Positions 19,603-31,100 of a stretch of 64,000 bases of DNA are shown here, piece after piece. The DNA is from Klebsiella oxytoca (GTDB lineage: Bacteria; Pseudomonadota; Gammaproteobacteria; Enterobacterales; Enterobacteriaceae), in NCBI RefSeq assembly GCF_009707385.1, contig NZ_CP046115.1:3844001-3908000 (forward strand). Direction: 5' to 3'. The translations under genes were made by a program, and so were the position numbers. The notes below the pieces were generated by a model. That model made no database searches, was not told the origin of the DNA, and saw nothing but the letters and a program-made list of their open reading frames with translations. Each line of letters begins with the position of its first letter. Within the stretch, counting starts at the first letter, position 1.

Positions 19603-19981
19603 AGATTCCTCGGATTGACGTTAGCGCCCGGACCGTCCGAGCGACGCTGCTGCATTTGCAGCACGTTTAGAAAATAACCCGAAAAAATTCCTGCTGTCGA
19701 GAGTGCAGCTAAAAAATATTTCCGCCAGTAAAAACGGGCATCCGTTCGGCTAAATGCGGCATAAAAATCTTCCGCCCCCCTCTGTGACCACATTAAAATT
19801 AACATCTTGATATCATTAATTTTACCCTGGAAAGGGTTGATTGTTTGTCATTGTTGAATCTGAAGCCCTTCTGATTAATCCCCTTTTAATTGTGAGTCTT
19901 TTCCCTATTCAGGTCTCCGGCTGGTCTTCTGTCGTGAGGTTTTCTATCATATTGCTTTCTCGCGATTAACATGGCGCACTC
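19603..19981. other. alaC/ypdA divergent intergenic region
   Basis: 379 bp between divergent alaC and ypdA. It contains the hairpin TGCTGCatTTGCAGCA near 19650 and AT-rich promoter-like sequence before ypdA. I see no gene and cannot assign a specific operator. Confidence 0.4.
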
Positions 19982-21679
19982 ATGCACGAAATATTTACTA
20001 TGCTGCTGGCGGTTTTTGACCGCGCGGCATTAATGCTAATTTGTCTCTTTTTTCTTATTCGTCTGCGCCTGTTTCGTGAACTTCTGCATAAATCCGCGCA
20101 CACGCCAAAAGAGCTGCTGGCCGTTACCGCGATCTTCTCTCTCTTCGCCCTTTTCAGTACCTGGTCCGGCGTACCGGTAGAGGGATCGCTGGTCAACGTA
20201 CGAATTATCGCCGTGATGTCCGGCGGGATCCTTTTCGGTCCCTGGGTCGGCGCAATTGTTGGCGTCATTGCCGGCGTGCATCGCTATCTGATCGATATAG
20301 ACGGCGTCACCGCTGTCCCCTGTTTTATTACCAGCATTGTCGCCGGTCTGCTTTCCGGTTTTATCAGTCGTAAAGTTCCGAAAGCGCAGCGCTGGAAAGC
20401 GGGGATCCTTGCCGGGATGCTGTGCGAAACATTAACAATGATTCTCGTGGTGGTATGGGCGCCCTCCCTGGCGCTGGGAATCGACATCGTGTCAAAAATT
20501 GGTATTCCAATGATCCTTGGCAGCATATGTATCGGCTTCATCGTGTTGCTGGTACAGAGCGTTGAAGGAGAAAAGGAGGCCAGCGCCGCCCGTCAGGCAA
20601 AGCTGGCGCTGGATATTGCTAATAAAACGCTGCCGCTGTTTCGCCACGTCAATAGCGAGTCCCTGCGTCAGGTCTGCGATATCATCCGTCGCGACATCAA
20701 TGCCGATGCCGTCGCCATCACCAATACCCAGCACGTAATGGCCTATGTCGGTGTCGGTGAAATCAACTACCGCAATAACGACGACTTTATTAGTCCGACC
20801 ACGCAACAAGCGATCCGCTATGGAAAAATCATTATCAAAAATAATGATGAAGCTCATCGGACGCCGGAAATACACTCGATGCTCGTTATTCCGCTGTGGG
20901 AAAAAGGCGTCGTCACCGGTACGCTAAAAATCTATTACTGCCACGCGCATCGCATCACCTCTTCGTTGCAGGAAATGGCTATTGGCCTGTCGCAAATCAT
21001 CTCTACGCAGCTGGAGGTCTCGCGCGCCGAGCAGCTTCGTGAGATGGCCAATAAAGCTGAACTGCGCGCGCTGCAAAGCAAAATTAATCCCCACTTTTTA
21101 TTTAACGCTCTGAACGCGATTTCGTCGTCGATTCGCTTGAATCCGGACACCGCGCGCCAGTTAATTTTTAATTTGTCGCGCTATTTACGCTACAACATTG
21201 AATTAAAAGATGATGAGCAAATTGACATCAAAAGGGAGCTGTATCAAATCAAGGATTATATCGCCATAGAGCAGGCTCGCTTCGGCGATAAACTGACGGT
21301 GATTTATGATATTGATGATGAGGTCAACTTTATGATCCCCAGTTTGCTTATTCAGCCTCTGGTGGAGAATGCCATCGTCCACGGCATTCAGCCCTGCAAG
21401 GGAAAAGGCGTGGTGACCATCGGCATTAATGAGTGCGGAAATCGAGTTCGAATCAGCGTTCGCGATACGGGAAATGGTATCGATCCTGCGGTGGTAGCAA
21501 GAGTGGAGGCTGATGAAATGCCGGGGAATAAAATCGGGTTACTCAATGTTCATCATCGGGTCAAGCTGCTTTATGGCGAAGGTCTGCATATCCGACGCCT
21601 GACGCCGGGGACAGAAATTGCCTTCTATGTGCCAACCCAACACGCCCCCCAGGCGGCAACAGAGTCGCTGCTGTCATGA
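19982..21679 (+). CDS. ypdA: pyruvate-responsive sensor histidine kinase YpdA
   Basis: LytS/YehU-type sensor kinase (also named PyrS) that senses pyruvate with YpdB. Domains in order: an N-terminal 5-6 helix LYT membrane sensor (residues 1 to about 190), a GAF domain (about 205-345), the phospho-acceptor helix [19 protein letters not shown] with His371, and an ATPase domain with [12 protein letters not shown] and DTGNGIDP. 565 residues as in E. coli. Its stop overlaps the possible first ATG of ypdB (ATGA), so the two are cotranslated. Confidence 0.95.
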   Translation: MHEIFTMLLAVFDRAALMLICLFFLIRLRLFRELLHKSAHTPKELLAVTAIFSLFALFSTWSGVPVEGSLVNVRIIAVMSGGILFGPWVGAIVGVIAGVHRYLIDIDGVTAVPCFITSIVAGLLSGFISRKVPKAQRWKAGILAGMLCETLTMILVVVWAPSLALGIDIVSKIGIPMILGSICIGFIVLLVQSVEGEKEASAARQAKLALDIANKTLPLFRHVNSESLRQVCDIIRRDINADAVAITNTQHVMAYVGVGEINYRNNDDFISPTTQQAIRYGKIIIKNNDEAHRTPEIHSMLVIPLWEKGVVTGTLKIYYCHAHRITSSLQEMAIGLSQIISTQLEVSRAEQLREMANKAELRALQSKINPHFLFNALNAISSSIRLNPDTARQLIFNLSRYLRYNIELKDDEQIDIKRELYQIKDYIAIEQARFGDKLTVIYDIDDEVNFMIPSLLIQPLVENAIVHGIQPCKGKGVVTIGINECGNRVRISVRDTGNGIDPAVVARVEADEMPGNKIGLLNVHHRVKLLYGEGLHIRRLTPGTEIAFYVPTQHAPQAATESLLS

Positions 21680-21690
21680 GTGGAGAAAAA

Positions 21691-22431
21691 ATGAAAGTCA
21701 TCATTGTGGAAGATGAGTTCCTCGCGCAACAGGAGCTCACCTGGTTGATTAACACGCATAGTCAGATGGAGATTGTCGGCACCTTTGACGATGGGCTGGA
21801 CGTGCTGAAGTTTTTACAGCACAACAAAGTCGACGCTATTTTTCTCGACATCAATATCCCTTCTCTCGATGGCGTACTGTTAGCGCAAAATATCAGCCAG
21901 TTCGCGCACAAGCCGTTTATCGTTTTTATTACCGCCTGGAAAGAGCATGCGGTGGAAGCCTTTGAGCTGGAGGCGTTTGACTACATTCTTAAGCCATACC
22001 AGGAATCGCGCATCATCAACATGCTTCAAAAACTGACCAGCGCCTGGCAACAGCTGCAGGTGAGCGCTGGCTCCGGCACAGCTTCCAACCCAATCAGAGA
22101 AAACGACACGATTAATCTGATTAAAGATGAGCGAATTATCGTCACCAGCATCAACGATATTTACTATGCGGAGGCGCATGAAAAGATGACGTTCGTGTAT
22201 ACCCGGAAAGAGTCGTTTGTCATGCCGATGAATATCACGGAGTTCTGTAACAAGCTACCGTCAGCGCACTTTTTCCGCTGCCACCGCTCGTACTGCGTCA
22301 ATCTGAACAAAATTCGCGAAATCGAACCCTGGTTCAACAACACCTATATTCTGCGGCTTCGCGATTTAGAGTTTCAGGTACCGGTTAGCCGCAGCAAGGT
22401 AAAAGAGTTTCGTCAGCTCATGCATCTGTAG
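21691..22431 (+). CDS. ypdB: LytTR response regulator YpdB
   Basis: Response regulator partner of YpdA; in E. coli it activates the transporter gene yhjX. An N-terminal receiver domain has the acidic pair VEDEF, the phospho-acceptor Asp53 in AIFLDINIPSLDG and the late Lys in DYILKPYQ. The C-terminal LytTR DNA-binding domain starts near residue 140 (YYAEAHEKMTFVY, HFFRCHRSYCVNL). Start: ATG 21691 behind GGAG gives 246 residues, near the E. coli 244; ATG 21676, overlapping the ypdA stop, would add five. Confidence 0.94.
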   Translation: MKVIIVEDEFLAQQELTWLINTHSQMEIVGTFDDGLDVLKFLQHNKVDAIFLDINIPSLDGVLLAQNISQFAHKPFIVFITAWKEHAVEAFELEAFDYILKPYQESRIINMLQKLTSAWQQLQVSAGSGTASNPIRENDTINLIKDERIIVTSINDIYYAEAHEKMTFVYTRKESFVMPMNITEFCNKLPSAHFFRCHRSYCVNLNKIREIEPWFNNTYILRLRDLEFQVPVSRSKVKEFRQLMHL

Positions 22432-22437
22432 GGAATT

Positions 22438-22466
22438 TTACCCGGATATACAATATATCCGGGTAA
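22438..22466. repeat. 13-bp perfect inverted repeat between ypdB and glk
   Basis: TTACCCGGATATA / TATATCCGGGTAA around a 3-nt loop. It lies between convergent genes and probably forms an mRNA 3' hairpin. Neither strand has a proper T run, so it is a weak intrinsic terminator at best. Confidence 0.55.
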
Positions 22467-22474
22467 GAAAGAAC

Positions 22475-23440
22475 TCAGAGAATCTGCCCCAGAGTCTGAC
22501 GCAGATGTGCGCCGGAACCCAGCAGCCCCGGATTGTCGTGGACTATCAGATAGACCGGGATATCCTGAACAAAGGCTTTAAAGCGGCCTTTATCTTCAAA
22601 ACCACCGCGGAAACCGGAAGCTTTAAAGAAATCAAGGAAACGCGGCACAATACCGCCAGCGATATACACGCCGCCAAACGTACCAAGAGTCAGCGCCAGA
22701 TTACCGCCAAAGCGGCCCATAATGACGCAAAACAGCGACAGCGCGCGACGGCAGTCAATGCAGGTATCGGCCAGCGCGCGTTCAGTCACATCCTTAGGCT
22801 GCAGGTTTTCCGGCAGACGGCCATCGGACTTAACGATCGCATGGTAGAGGTTGACTAATCCGGGGCCAGATAATACGCGCTCGGCGGAGACGTGTCCCAG
22901 CTCGCTACGCAGCTCTTCCAGAATAATGCCTTCCTCTTCGCTATTTGGCGCGAAATCCACATGGCCGCCTTCGCCCGGCAGGCTCACCCAGCGTTTATCC
23001 ACGTGGACCAGATGAGCCACTCCCAGCCCGGTACCAGCACCATAGACGGCGATCGGCTTGCCCTCTACCGGAGCCGTACCGCCAAACTGAATCAGATGTT
23101 CAGCTTTCAGCATCGGGATTGCCATCGACACAGCGGTAAAGTCGTTAATAATCTCCAGATGCGAGAAGCCCAGATTCTTTTTCATCTCGGCGATAGAAAA
23201 AGCCCAGGTGTGATTGGTCATAGCGACCCAGTCACCGGTAATCGGACACGCAATGGCGATACAGCCATCTTCAACCTTCACGTCCTGCTCTTCCAGATAG
23301 ACCTTCACTACGGCTTCAAGACTTGGATAATCGAGCCCGGAATAGGTCCTGGCGCGAGAAATTTCCCCGCTTGCGATATCACATAACGCCAAACGGGCAT
23401 TCGTTCCGCCAACGTCCCCTACTAAAGCAAATTTTGTCAT
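22475..23440 (-). CDS. glk: glucokinase
   Basis: Phosphorylates intracellular glucose with ATP to glucose 6-phosphate. The phosphate-binding loop is [15 protein letters not shown] at the N-terminus; the sugar-binding region includes [26 protein letters not shown] and [10 protein letters not shown]. At 321 residues it equals E. coli Glk. It converges on ypdB directly; the ypdC/fry genes found there in E. coli are absent. Confidence 0.97.
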   Translation of the reverse strand: MTKFALVGDVGGTNARLALCDIASGEISRARTYSGLDYPSLEAVVKVYLEEQDVKVEDGCIAIACPITGDWVAMTNHTWAFSIAEMKKNLGFSHLEIINDFTAVSMAIPMLKAEHLIQFGGTAPVEGKPIAVYGAGTGLGVAHLVHVDKRWVSLPGEGGHVDFAPNSEEEGIILEELRSELGHVSAERVLSGPGLVNLYHAIVKSDGRLPENLQPKDVTERALADTCIDCRRALSLFCVIMGRFGGNLALTLGTFGGVYIAGGIVPRFLDFFKASGFRGGFEDKGRFKAFVQDIPVYLIVHDNPGLLGSGAHLRQTLGQIL

Positions 23441-23693
23441 TCCGTTACGGCTCCGCTAAAGTCAAAATGATTCTTTTGGCACACTCTAAATTCATGACGT
23501 CCTGACAACAACGACCAACGCATAAGCGCCCTTGGTTTAGCGACTTGCGTCACAGTTAGTCTGTAATTTATGAAATATTGTGCTGCACAACTGCCGGACA
23601 CATCTTTACTTTATCGTTTCAGCATCATTTGCGCCAACGCTCTCAGCCCCCCCGAGCAAAGTAATGCGACGAAACTTTCAGAAGGATATTTTC

Positions 23694-26680
<2,987 letters not shown>

Positions 26681-26721
26681 TTACGCATTCAGGGAGTGTA
26701 CTCGGCGACAAACATTCTTTA

Positions 26722-26737
26722 GTGTAAACGTATACAC
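26722..26737. promoter_or_regulatory. LacI-family-like palindrome before the aldo/keto reductase
   Basis: GTGTAAACGTATACAC is a near-perfect palindrome resembling LacI/GalR-family operators (TGTAAACGNTTACA). It lies 26 bp upstream of the reductase start and in the region shared with ipdC. The regulator is unknown and no regulator gene is adjacent. Confidence 0.45.
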
Positions 26738-26762
26738 ACCCTGTTTTATCTGCGGAGGAAGT

Positions 26763-27755
26763 ATGGTTTACCAGGCAAACGCCACGCGATATCAAACGAT
26801 GGACTACCGCCGCTGCGGTCATAGCGGATTAAAGCTGCCGGCAATCTCCCTTGGGCTTTGGCATAATTTTGGCGACGAAACGCGGGTAGAAACCAGCCGC
26901 CAGCTTCTGCGACACGCGTTCGACCTCGGCATTACTCATTTCGATTTAGCCAATAACTACGGCCCTCCGCCAGGGTCTGCAGAGAGCAATTTTGGTCGTA
27001 TCCTGAAAGAAGATTTTTTGCCTTACCGCGATGAACTGATTATCTCCAGCAAAGCCGGTTACACCATGTGGGACGGCCCTTATGGCGACTGGGGATCGCG
27101 TAAATATCTCATTGCCAGCCTCGACCAAAGCCTTAAACGCATGGGCCTGGACTATGTCGATATTTTTTACCATCACCGCCCCGACCCCGAAACGCCATTA
27201 CAGGAAACCATGCGTGCGCTGGACCATATTGTTCGCCAGGGCAAAGCGCTATACGTCGGATTATCGAATTACCCGCCAGAACAGGCTCGTGACGCCATCA
27301 ACATCCTTAACGACCTCGGTACACCGTGCCTGATTCATCAACCTAAATACTCGATGTTTGAACGCGGGGTCGAGGAAGGTTTACTCGATTTTCTGCAAAC
27401 CGCAGGGGTGGGAAGTATAGCGTTTTCACCGCTTGCCGGCGGCCAGTTGACTAACCGCTATCTGCACGGCATTCCGGCAGACTCTCGCGCCGCCAGCGGT
27501 AGCCGCTTCCTGCAACCGGATCAGCTAACTGAAAACAAACTGGAGAAGATTCGTCAATTGAACGCGCTGGCAGAATCCCGCGGGCAGAAACTCTCGCAAA
27601 TGGCCCTCGCCTGGGTGCTGCGCGAAGAGAAAATCACCTCGGTACTGATTGGCGCCAGCAAAACGTCGCAGCTCGACGATGCGATTGGCATGCTGGAAAA
27701 CCGCCATTTCAGCGCCGAAGAACGGGCGGCCATCGATGCCATCCTTGCGGTGTAA
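26763..27755 (+). CDS. aldo/keto reductase, Gpr (YghZ)-like
   Basis: NADPH-dependent aldo/keto reductase of 330 residues, similar throughout to E. coli Gpr (L-glyceraldehyde 3-phosphate reductase) but clearly a diverged paralogue. The catalytic tetrad is visible: Asp and Tyr in HFDLANNYGPPPGSAE, Lys in IISSKAGYTMWDGPYG and His in DIFYHHRPDPETP; the cofactor segment is SVLIGASKTSQLDD. Start at 26763 behind GGAGGAA. Divergent from ipdC, so it could reduce the aldehyde IpdC makes, but that is inference. Confidence 0.85.
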   Translation: MVYQANATRYQTMDYRRCGHSGLKLPAISLGLWHNFGDETRVETSRQLLRHAFDLGITHFDLANNYGPPPGSAESNFGRILKEDFLPYRDELIISSKAGYTMWDGPYGDWGSRKYLIASLDQSLKRMGLDYVDIFYHHRPDPETPLQETMRALDHIVRQGKALYVGLSNYPPEQARDAINILNDLGTPCLIHQPKYSMFERGVEEGLLDFLQTAGVGSIAFSPLAGGQLTNRYLHGIPADSRAASGSRFLQPDQLTENKLEKIRQLNALAESRGQKLSQMALAWVLREEKITSVLIGASKTSQLDDAIGMLENRHFSAEERAAIDAILAV

Positions 27756-27885
27756 ATTCATTTTTACTTTAGCAAAAAGTGCTCTCGCTTGCGATTTAGG
27801 AGTTCCTCCGATGCGATGGGGCTTTACTGCCCCGTAATATCAGGTTAACAGGCCGACAACGGCCCCGATCGTGAAGGAGAAAAGT

Positions 27886-28233
27886 ATGTTCAGGTCACTG
27901 ATTTTGGCTGCAGTGCTTCTGGCTTCAGCGCCATTGGTCGCTAATGCTGGTGAAATCACCCTGTTGCCATCTATAAAATTACAAATTGGCGATCGCGACA
28001 ATTATGGTAACTACTGGGACGGTGGCGGCTGGCGCGACCGTGATTACTGGCGTAAACACTATGAGTGGCGCGACAACCGCTGGCATCGTCATGACAACGG
28101 CTGGCATCGTGGCTGGGATAAACGCAAAGCCTACGAACGCGGCTATCGCGAAGGCTGGAACGACCGCGACGACCGACGCGGCGGCTGGGGACGAGGTCAC
28201 GGCGGTCGCGGCCATGGTCACGGGCATCATTAA
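27886..28233 (+). CDS. ypeC: DUF2502 periplasmic protein YpeC
   Basis: Small secreted protein of 115 residues with a clear signal peptide ([20 protein letters not shown] then AG). The mature part is rich in Trp, Arg, Asp and His (for example [20 protein letters not shown]) and ends in a Gly/His/Arg tail [12 protein letters not shown], longer than in E. coli. The N-terminal motif [16 protein letters not shown] matches YpeC. The function is unknown; a metal-binding role is only a guess from the His tail and the mntH neighbour. AAGGAG precedes the start. Confidence 0.9.
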   Translation: MFRSLILAAVLLASAPLVANAGEITLLPSIKLQIGDRDNYGNYWDGGGWRDRDYWRKHYEWRDNRWHRHDNGWHRGWDKRKAYERGYREGWNDRDDRRGGWGRGHGGRGHGHGHH

Positions 28234-28240
28234 TGACAAC

Positions 28241-28264
28241 AGGGAGCCATCCGGCTCCCTTTTT
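28241..28264. terminator. terminator between ypeC and mntH
   Basis: AGGGAGCCatccGGCTCCCT followed by TTTT, located between the two convergent genes. Strong for ypeC; the opposite side lacks a T run. Confidence 0.85.
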
Positions 28265-28272
28265 ACTGACAA

Positions 28273-29508
28273 TTAGCTGAATATCGATCCCACAATCAGC
28301 CAACCGTTGAGCCCCACGACCACCGCGACAATCGCCCATCCCAGTACTTTCACCCACCGGGAGTTGACCAGGTCACCCATTAATCGGGAATCGCTGGTAA
28401 ATATAAGCAACGGCACCAGCGCAAGAGCGATACCAAAACTCAGCAATACCTGACTCATCACCAGAATACGCGTCGGATCAAGGCCCATTAAAATCACAAT
28501 AAACGACGGCAGCATGGTGATTGCCCGACGAAACCATAGCGGGATATGAAAGCGTATAAAGCCCTGCATCACCACCTGCCCCGCCAGGGTGCCAACAACC
28601 GTCGAAGATAGTCCCGCTGCTATCAGACTCAGGCCAAAGATGGTCGCTGCCGCATGACTCAGCAAAGGCTCCAGCGTCAGATAGGCCTGATCGAGGTCGG
28701 CAATACCTGTATGGCCGTTGAAATGGAAAGCCGCGGCAGCGGTCGCCATCATCGCCAGGTTGACAAAACCAGCGATAGTCATGGCAATCGCCACATCCCA
28801 GCGCGTGGCGTTATACCGCTCTTTACGCGTCCCACCGTGCAGATGCTGGGTCAGCGATGAGTGTAAATAGATGACATGCGGCATGATGGTTGCGCCCAGT
28901 ACCCCGGCGGCAAGAAATACCGCTTCGCTGGTCGGCAGAGACGGTACGAGCATTCCTTTCGCCAACGGCGCCAGCGCAGGCTGGGAGAAAATCAGTTCAA
29001 CGACATATGCCGCAGCGACAAACAGCAGCAGTCCGCCAATCACTTTCTCCAGCGGTTTTTGACCGCGACGCTGTAGCATCAGAATCAGAAACGTCGCGAT
29101 TCCCGTCAGCACCGCGCCCTGCAGCAAGGAGACGCCGAGCACCAGCTTAAACCCAATAGCTGCGCCAATAAACTCGGCAAGATCGGTGGCCATCGCGATG
29201 ATTTCCGCCTGCACCCAGTAAAACCACACTACCGGCCGCGGGTAGTGGTCGCGAATTTGTTCTGCCAGATTTTTACCGGTAGCGATACCCAGCTTCGCCG
29301 ACATCACCTGAATCAGCATCGCCATCAGGTTAGCCCATACCACAACCCAAAGCAGCTGATAGCCAAAGCTGGCACCGGCCTGAATATTCGTCGCGAAATT
29401 ACCCGGATCGATATAGCCAATGGCAGCAATGAAAGCAGGTCCCATCAGGGCCAACTTGATCTTGCGCGCTGCACGACCGCTGCTATTCTCAACGCGACTG
29501 TTTGTCAT
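28273..29508 (-). CDS. mntH: proton-coupled manganese transporter MntH
   Basis: Nramp-family inner-membrane symporter importing Mn2+ (and Fe2+) with protons, about 11 helices. The metal-site motifs are [20 protein letters not shown] in the first helix and [13 protein letters not shown] in helix six. At 411 residues it is one shorter than E. coli MntH. A near-perfect MntR box and a Fur-like box lie upstream, so it should be repressed by manganese and iron. Confidence 0.97.
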   Translation of the reverse strand: MTNSRVENSSGRAARKIKLALMGPAFIAAIGYIDPGNFATNIQAGASFGYQLLWVVVWANLMAMLIQVMSAKLGIATGKNLAEQIRDHYPRPVVWFYWVQAEIIAMATDLAEFIGAAIGFKLVLGVSLLQGAVLTGIATFLILMLQRRGQKPLEKVIGGLLLFVAAAYVVELIFSQPALAPLAKGMLVPSLPTSEAVFLAAGVLGATIMPHVIYLHSSLTQHLHGGTRKERYNATRWDVAIAMTIAGFVNLAMMATAAAAFHFNGHTGIADLDQAYLTLEPLLSHAAATIFGLSLIAAGLSSTVVGTLAGQVVMQGFIRFHIPLWFRRAITMLPSFIVILMGLDPTRILVMSQVLLSFGIALALVPLLIFTSDSRLMGDLVNSRWVKVLGWAIVAVVVGLNGWLIVGSIFS

Positions 29509-29521
29509 TTTCTGCCTCTGG

Positions 29522-29543
29522 AAATATAGCCTTTGCTATGTTT
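29522..29543. promoter_or_regulatory. MntR box upstream of mntH
   Basis: A 22-bp near-perfect palindrome with half sites AAATATAGC and GCTATGTTT around CTTT. It matches the known MntR operator of enterobacterial mntH and ends 14 bp upstream of the start. Confidence 0.85.
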
Positions 29544-29558
29544 TATGCTATCAAAACG

Positions 29559-29579
29559 CGAATGATTATCAAGTTCATT
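29559..29579. promoter_or_regulatory. putative Fur box upstream of mntH
   Basis: CGAATGATTATCAAGTTCATT shares the AATGATTATC half of the Fur consensus and lies upstream of the MntR box, as in E. coli mntH. The second half is degenerate. Confidence 0.5.
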
Positions 29580-29853
29580 TAAAACGGTGATAATGATTGC
29601 TGTGATAGGAGGGGACGATAGCAGGTCGGCAACTTAAAGCCGGGAAACGATAAATTCTTTTAATCAACTATCAGAATAGTACATCAGTGCAACTTTTAAA
29701 ACTTTTACGTAACATAACAAAAATGCATGTTTGATCACTATTTCTGCCATTAGTCACATATCCTTGCAATAGTGTGTTCTATCTCTCGTTTTCTTTGCGC
29801 CTGTTACATAGAATGTGCACAGAAATTTAACCTGCCTCATATTTGGAGCAAAT

Positions 29854-31056
29854 ATGGACCGCGTCTTGCACTTTATTCTCGCGATCGTAGTGGTTGCCAT
29901 TCTGGCCTTGCTGGTCAGCCACAACCGTAAGCAGATTCGTATTCGTTATGTCATTCAGCTGCTTGTCATTGAAGTGCTGTTGGCCTGGTTCTTCCTGAAC
30001 TCTGACATTGGTCTGGGTTTTGTGAAGGGCTTTTCGGAGATGTTTGAGAAACTCCTCGGTTTCGCCAATGAAGGGACAAACTTCGTCTTCGGCAATATGA
30101 ATGATAAAGGCCTGGCTTTCTTCTTCCTGAAAGTGTTGTGCCCAATCGTGTTTATCTCCGCGCTGATCGGTATTTTGCAGCATATTCGTATTCTGCCTAT
30201 CGTCATTCGCGCCATCGGTACCGTGTTGTCCAAAATTAACGGCATGGGCAAACTGGAATCTTTCAACGCTGTCAGCTCGCTGATTCTGGGCCAGTCAGAA
30301 AACTTTATCGCTTATAAAGATATCCTTGGCAAGATGTCCCGCAACCGCATGTACACCATGGCTGCTACGGCGATGTCTACAGTGTCCATGTCTATCGTAG
30401 GCGCATACATGACCATGCTGCAGCCAAAATATGTCGTTGCGGCGCTGGTACTCAACATGTTCAGTACCTTTATCGTTTTGTCGCTGATTAACCCCTATCG
30501 CGTAGACGAAAGCGAAGAAAATCTGCAGATGTCTAACCTGCATGAAGGGCAAAGCTTCTTCGAAATGCTGGGAGAATACATCCTGGCGGGCTTCAAAGTG
30601 GCGATTATCGTTGCCGCAATGCTGATCGGCTTTATTGCGCTTATTTCCGCGCTGAACGCCCTGTTCGCCACCGTCACCGGCTGGTTCGGTTATAGTATCT
30701 CCTTCCAGGGGATCCTCGGCTATATCTTCTATCCGGTTGCGTGGGTCATGGGCGTCCCGGCAGGTGAAGCGCTGCAGGTAGGTAGTATTATGGCCACCAA
30801 GCTGGTTTCTAACGAATTCGTCGCCATGATGGATCTGCAGAAAGTGGCCTCCACGCTCTCTCCGCGTGCGGAAGGCATCATCTCTATCTTCCTCGTCTCC
30901 TTCGCTAACTTCTCCTCTATCGGTATTATCGCCGGTGCGATTAAAGGACTGAACGAAGAGCAGGGTAACGTGGTTTCACGCTTCGGCCTGAAGCTGGTTT
31001 ATGGTTCCACACTGGTAAGCGTGCTCTCTGCATCTATCGCCGCACTGGTACTGTAA
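29854..31056 (+). CDS. nupC: nucleoside/H+ symporter NupC
   Basis: Concentrative nucleoside transporter of the inner membrane, importing nucleosides other than guanosine-type with protons. Start at 29854 ([17 protein letters not shown]) behind GGAG gives 400 residues, the E. coli length. Conserved CNT segments include [20 protein letters not shown] ahead of ENFI and [17 protein letters not shown]. The 345-bp gap to mntH holds the promoters of both genes; CytR/CRP control is known in E. coli but I cannot point to a clear site. Confidence 0.96.
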   Translation: MDRVLHFILAIVVVAILALLVSHNRKQIRIRYVIQLLVIEVLLAWFFLNSDIGLGFVKGFSEMFEKLLGFANEGTNFVFGNMNDKGLAFFFLKVLCPIVFISALIGILQHIRILPIVIRAIGTVLSKINGMGKLESFNAVSSLILGQSENFIAYKDILGKMSRNRMYTMAATAMSTVSMSIVGAYMTMLQPKYVVAALVLNMFSTFIVLSLINPYRVDESEENLQMSNLHEGQSFFEMLGEYILAGFKVAIIVAAMLIGFIALISALNALFATVTGWFGYSISFQGILGYIFYPVAWVMGVPAGEALQVGSIMATKLVSNEFVAMMDLQKVASTLSPRAEGIISIFLVSFANFSSIGIIAGAIKGLNEEQGNVVSRFGLKLVYGSTLVSVLSASIAALVL

Positions 31057-31074
31057 TCCGATATTCATTAAGCG

Positions 31075-31100
31075 AAAGCCGGGCAAGCCCCGGCTTTTTT
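31075..31100 (+). terminator. nupC terminator
   Basis: AAAGCCGGG / CCCGGCTTT with a 5-nt loop followed by a T run. The T run abuts the stop codon of the convergent pdeA. Confidence 0.9.

Noticed and set aside
27979..28272. Ala/Val-rich frames overlapping ypeC
   Set aside because: Low-complexity shadows of the Arg/His/Trp-rich ypeC codons.
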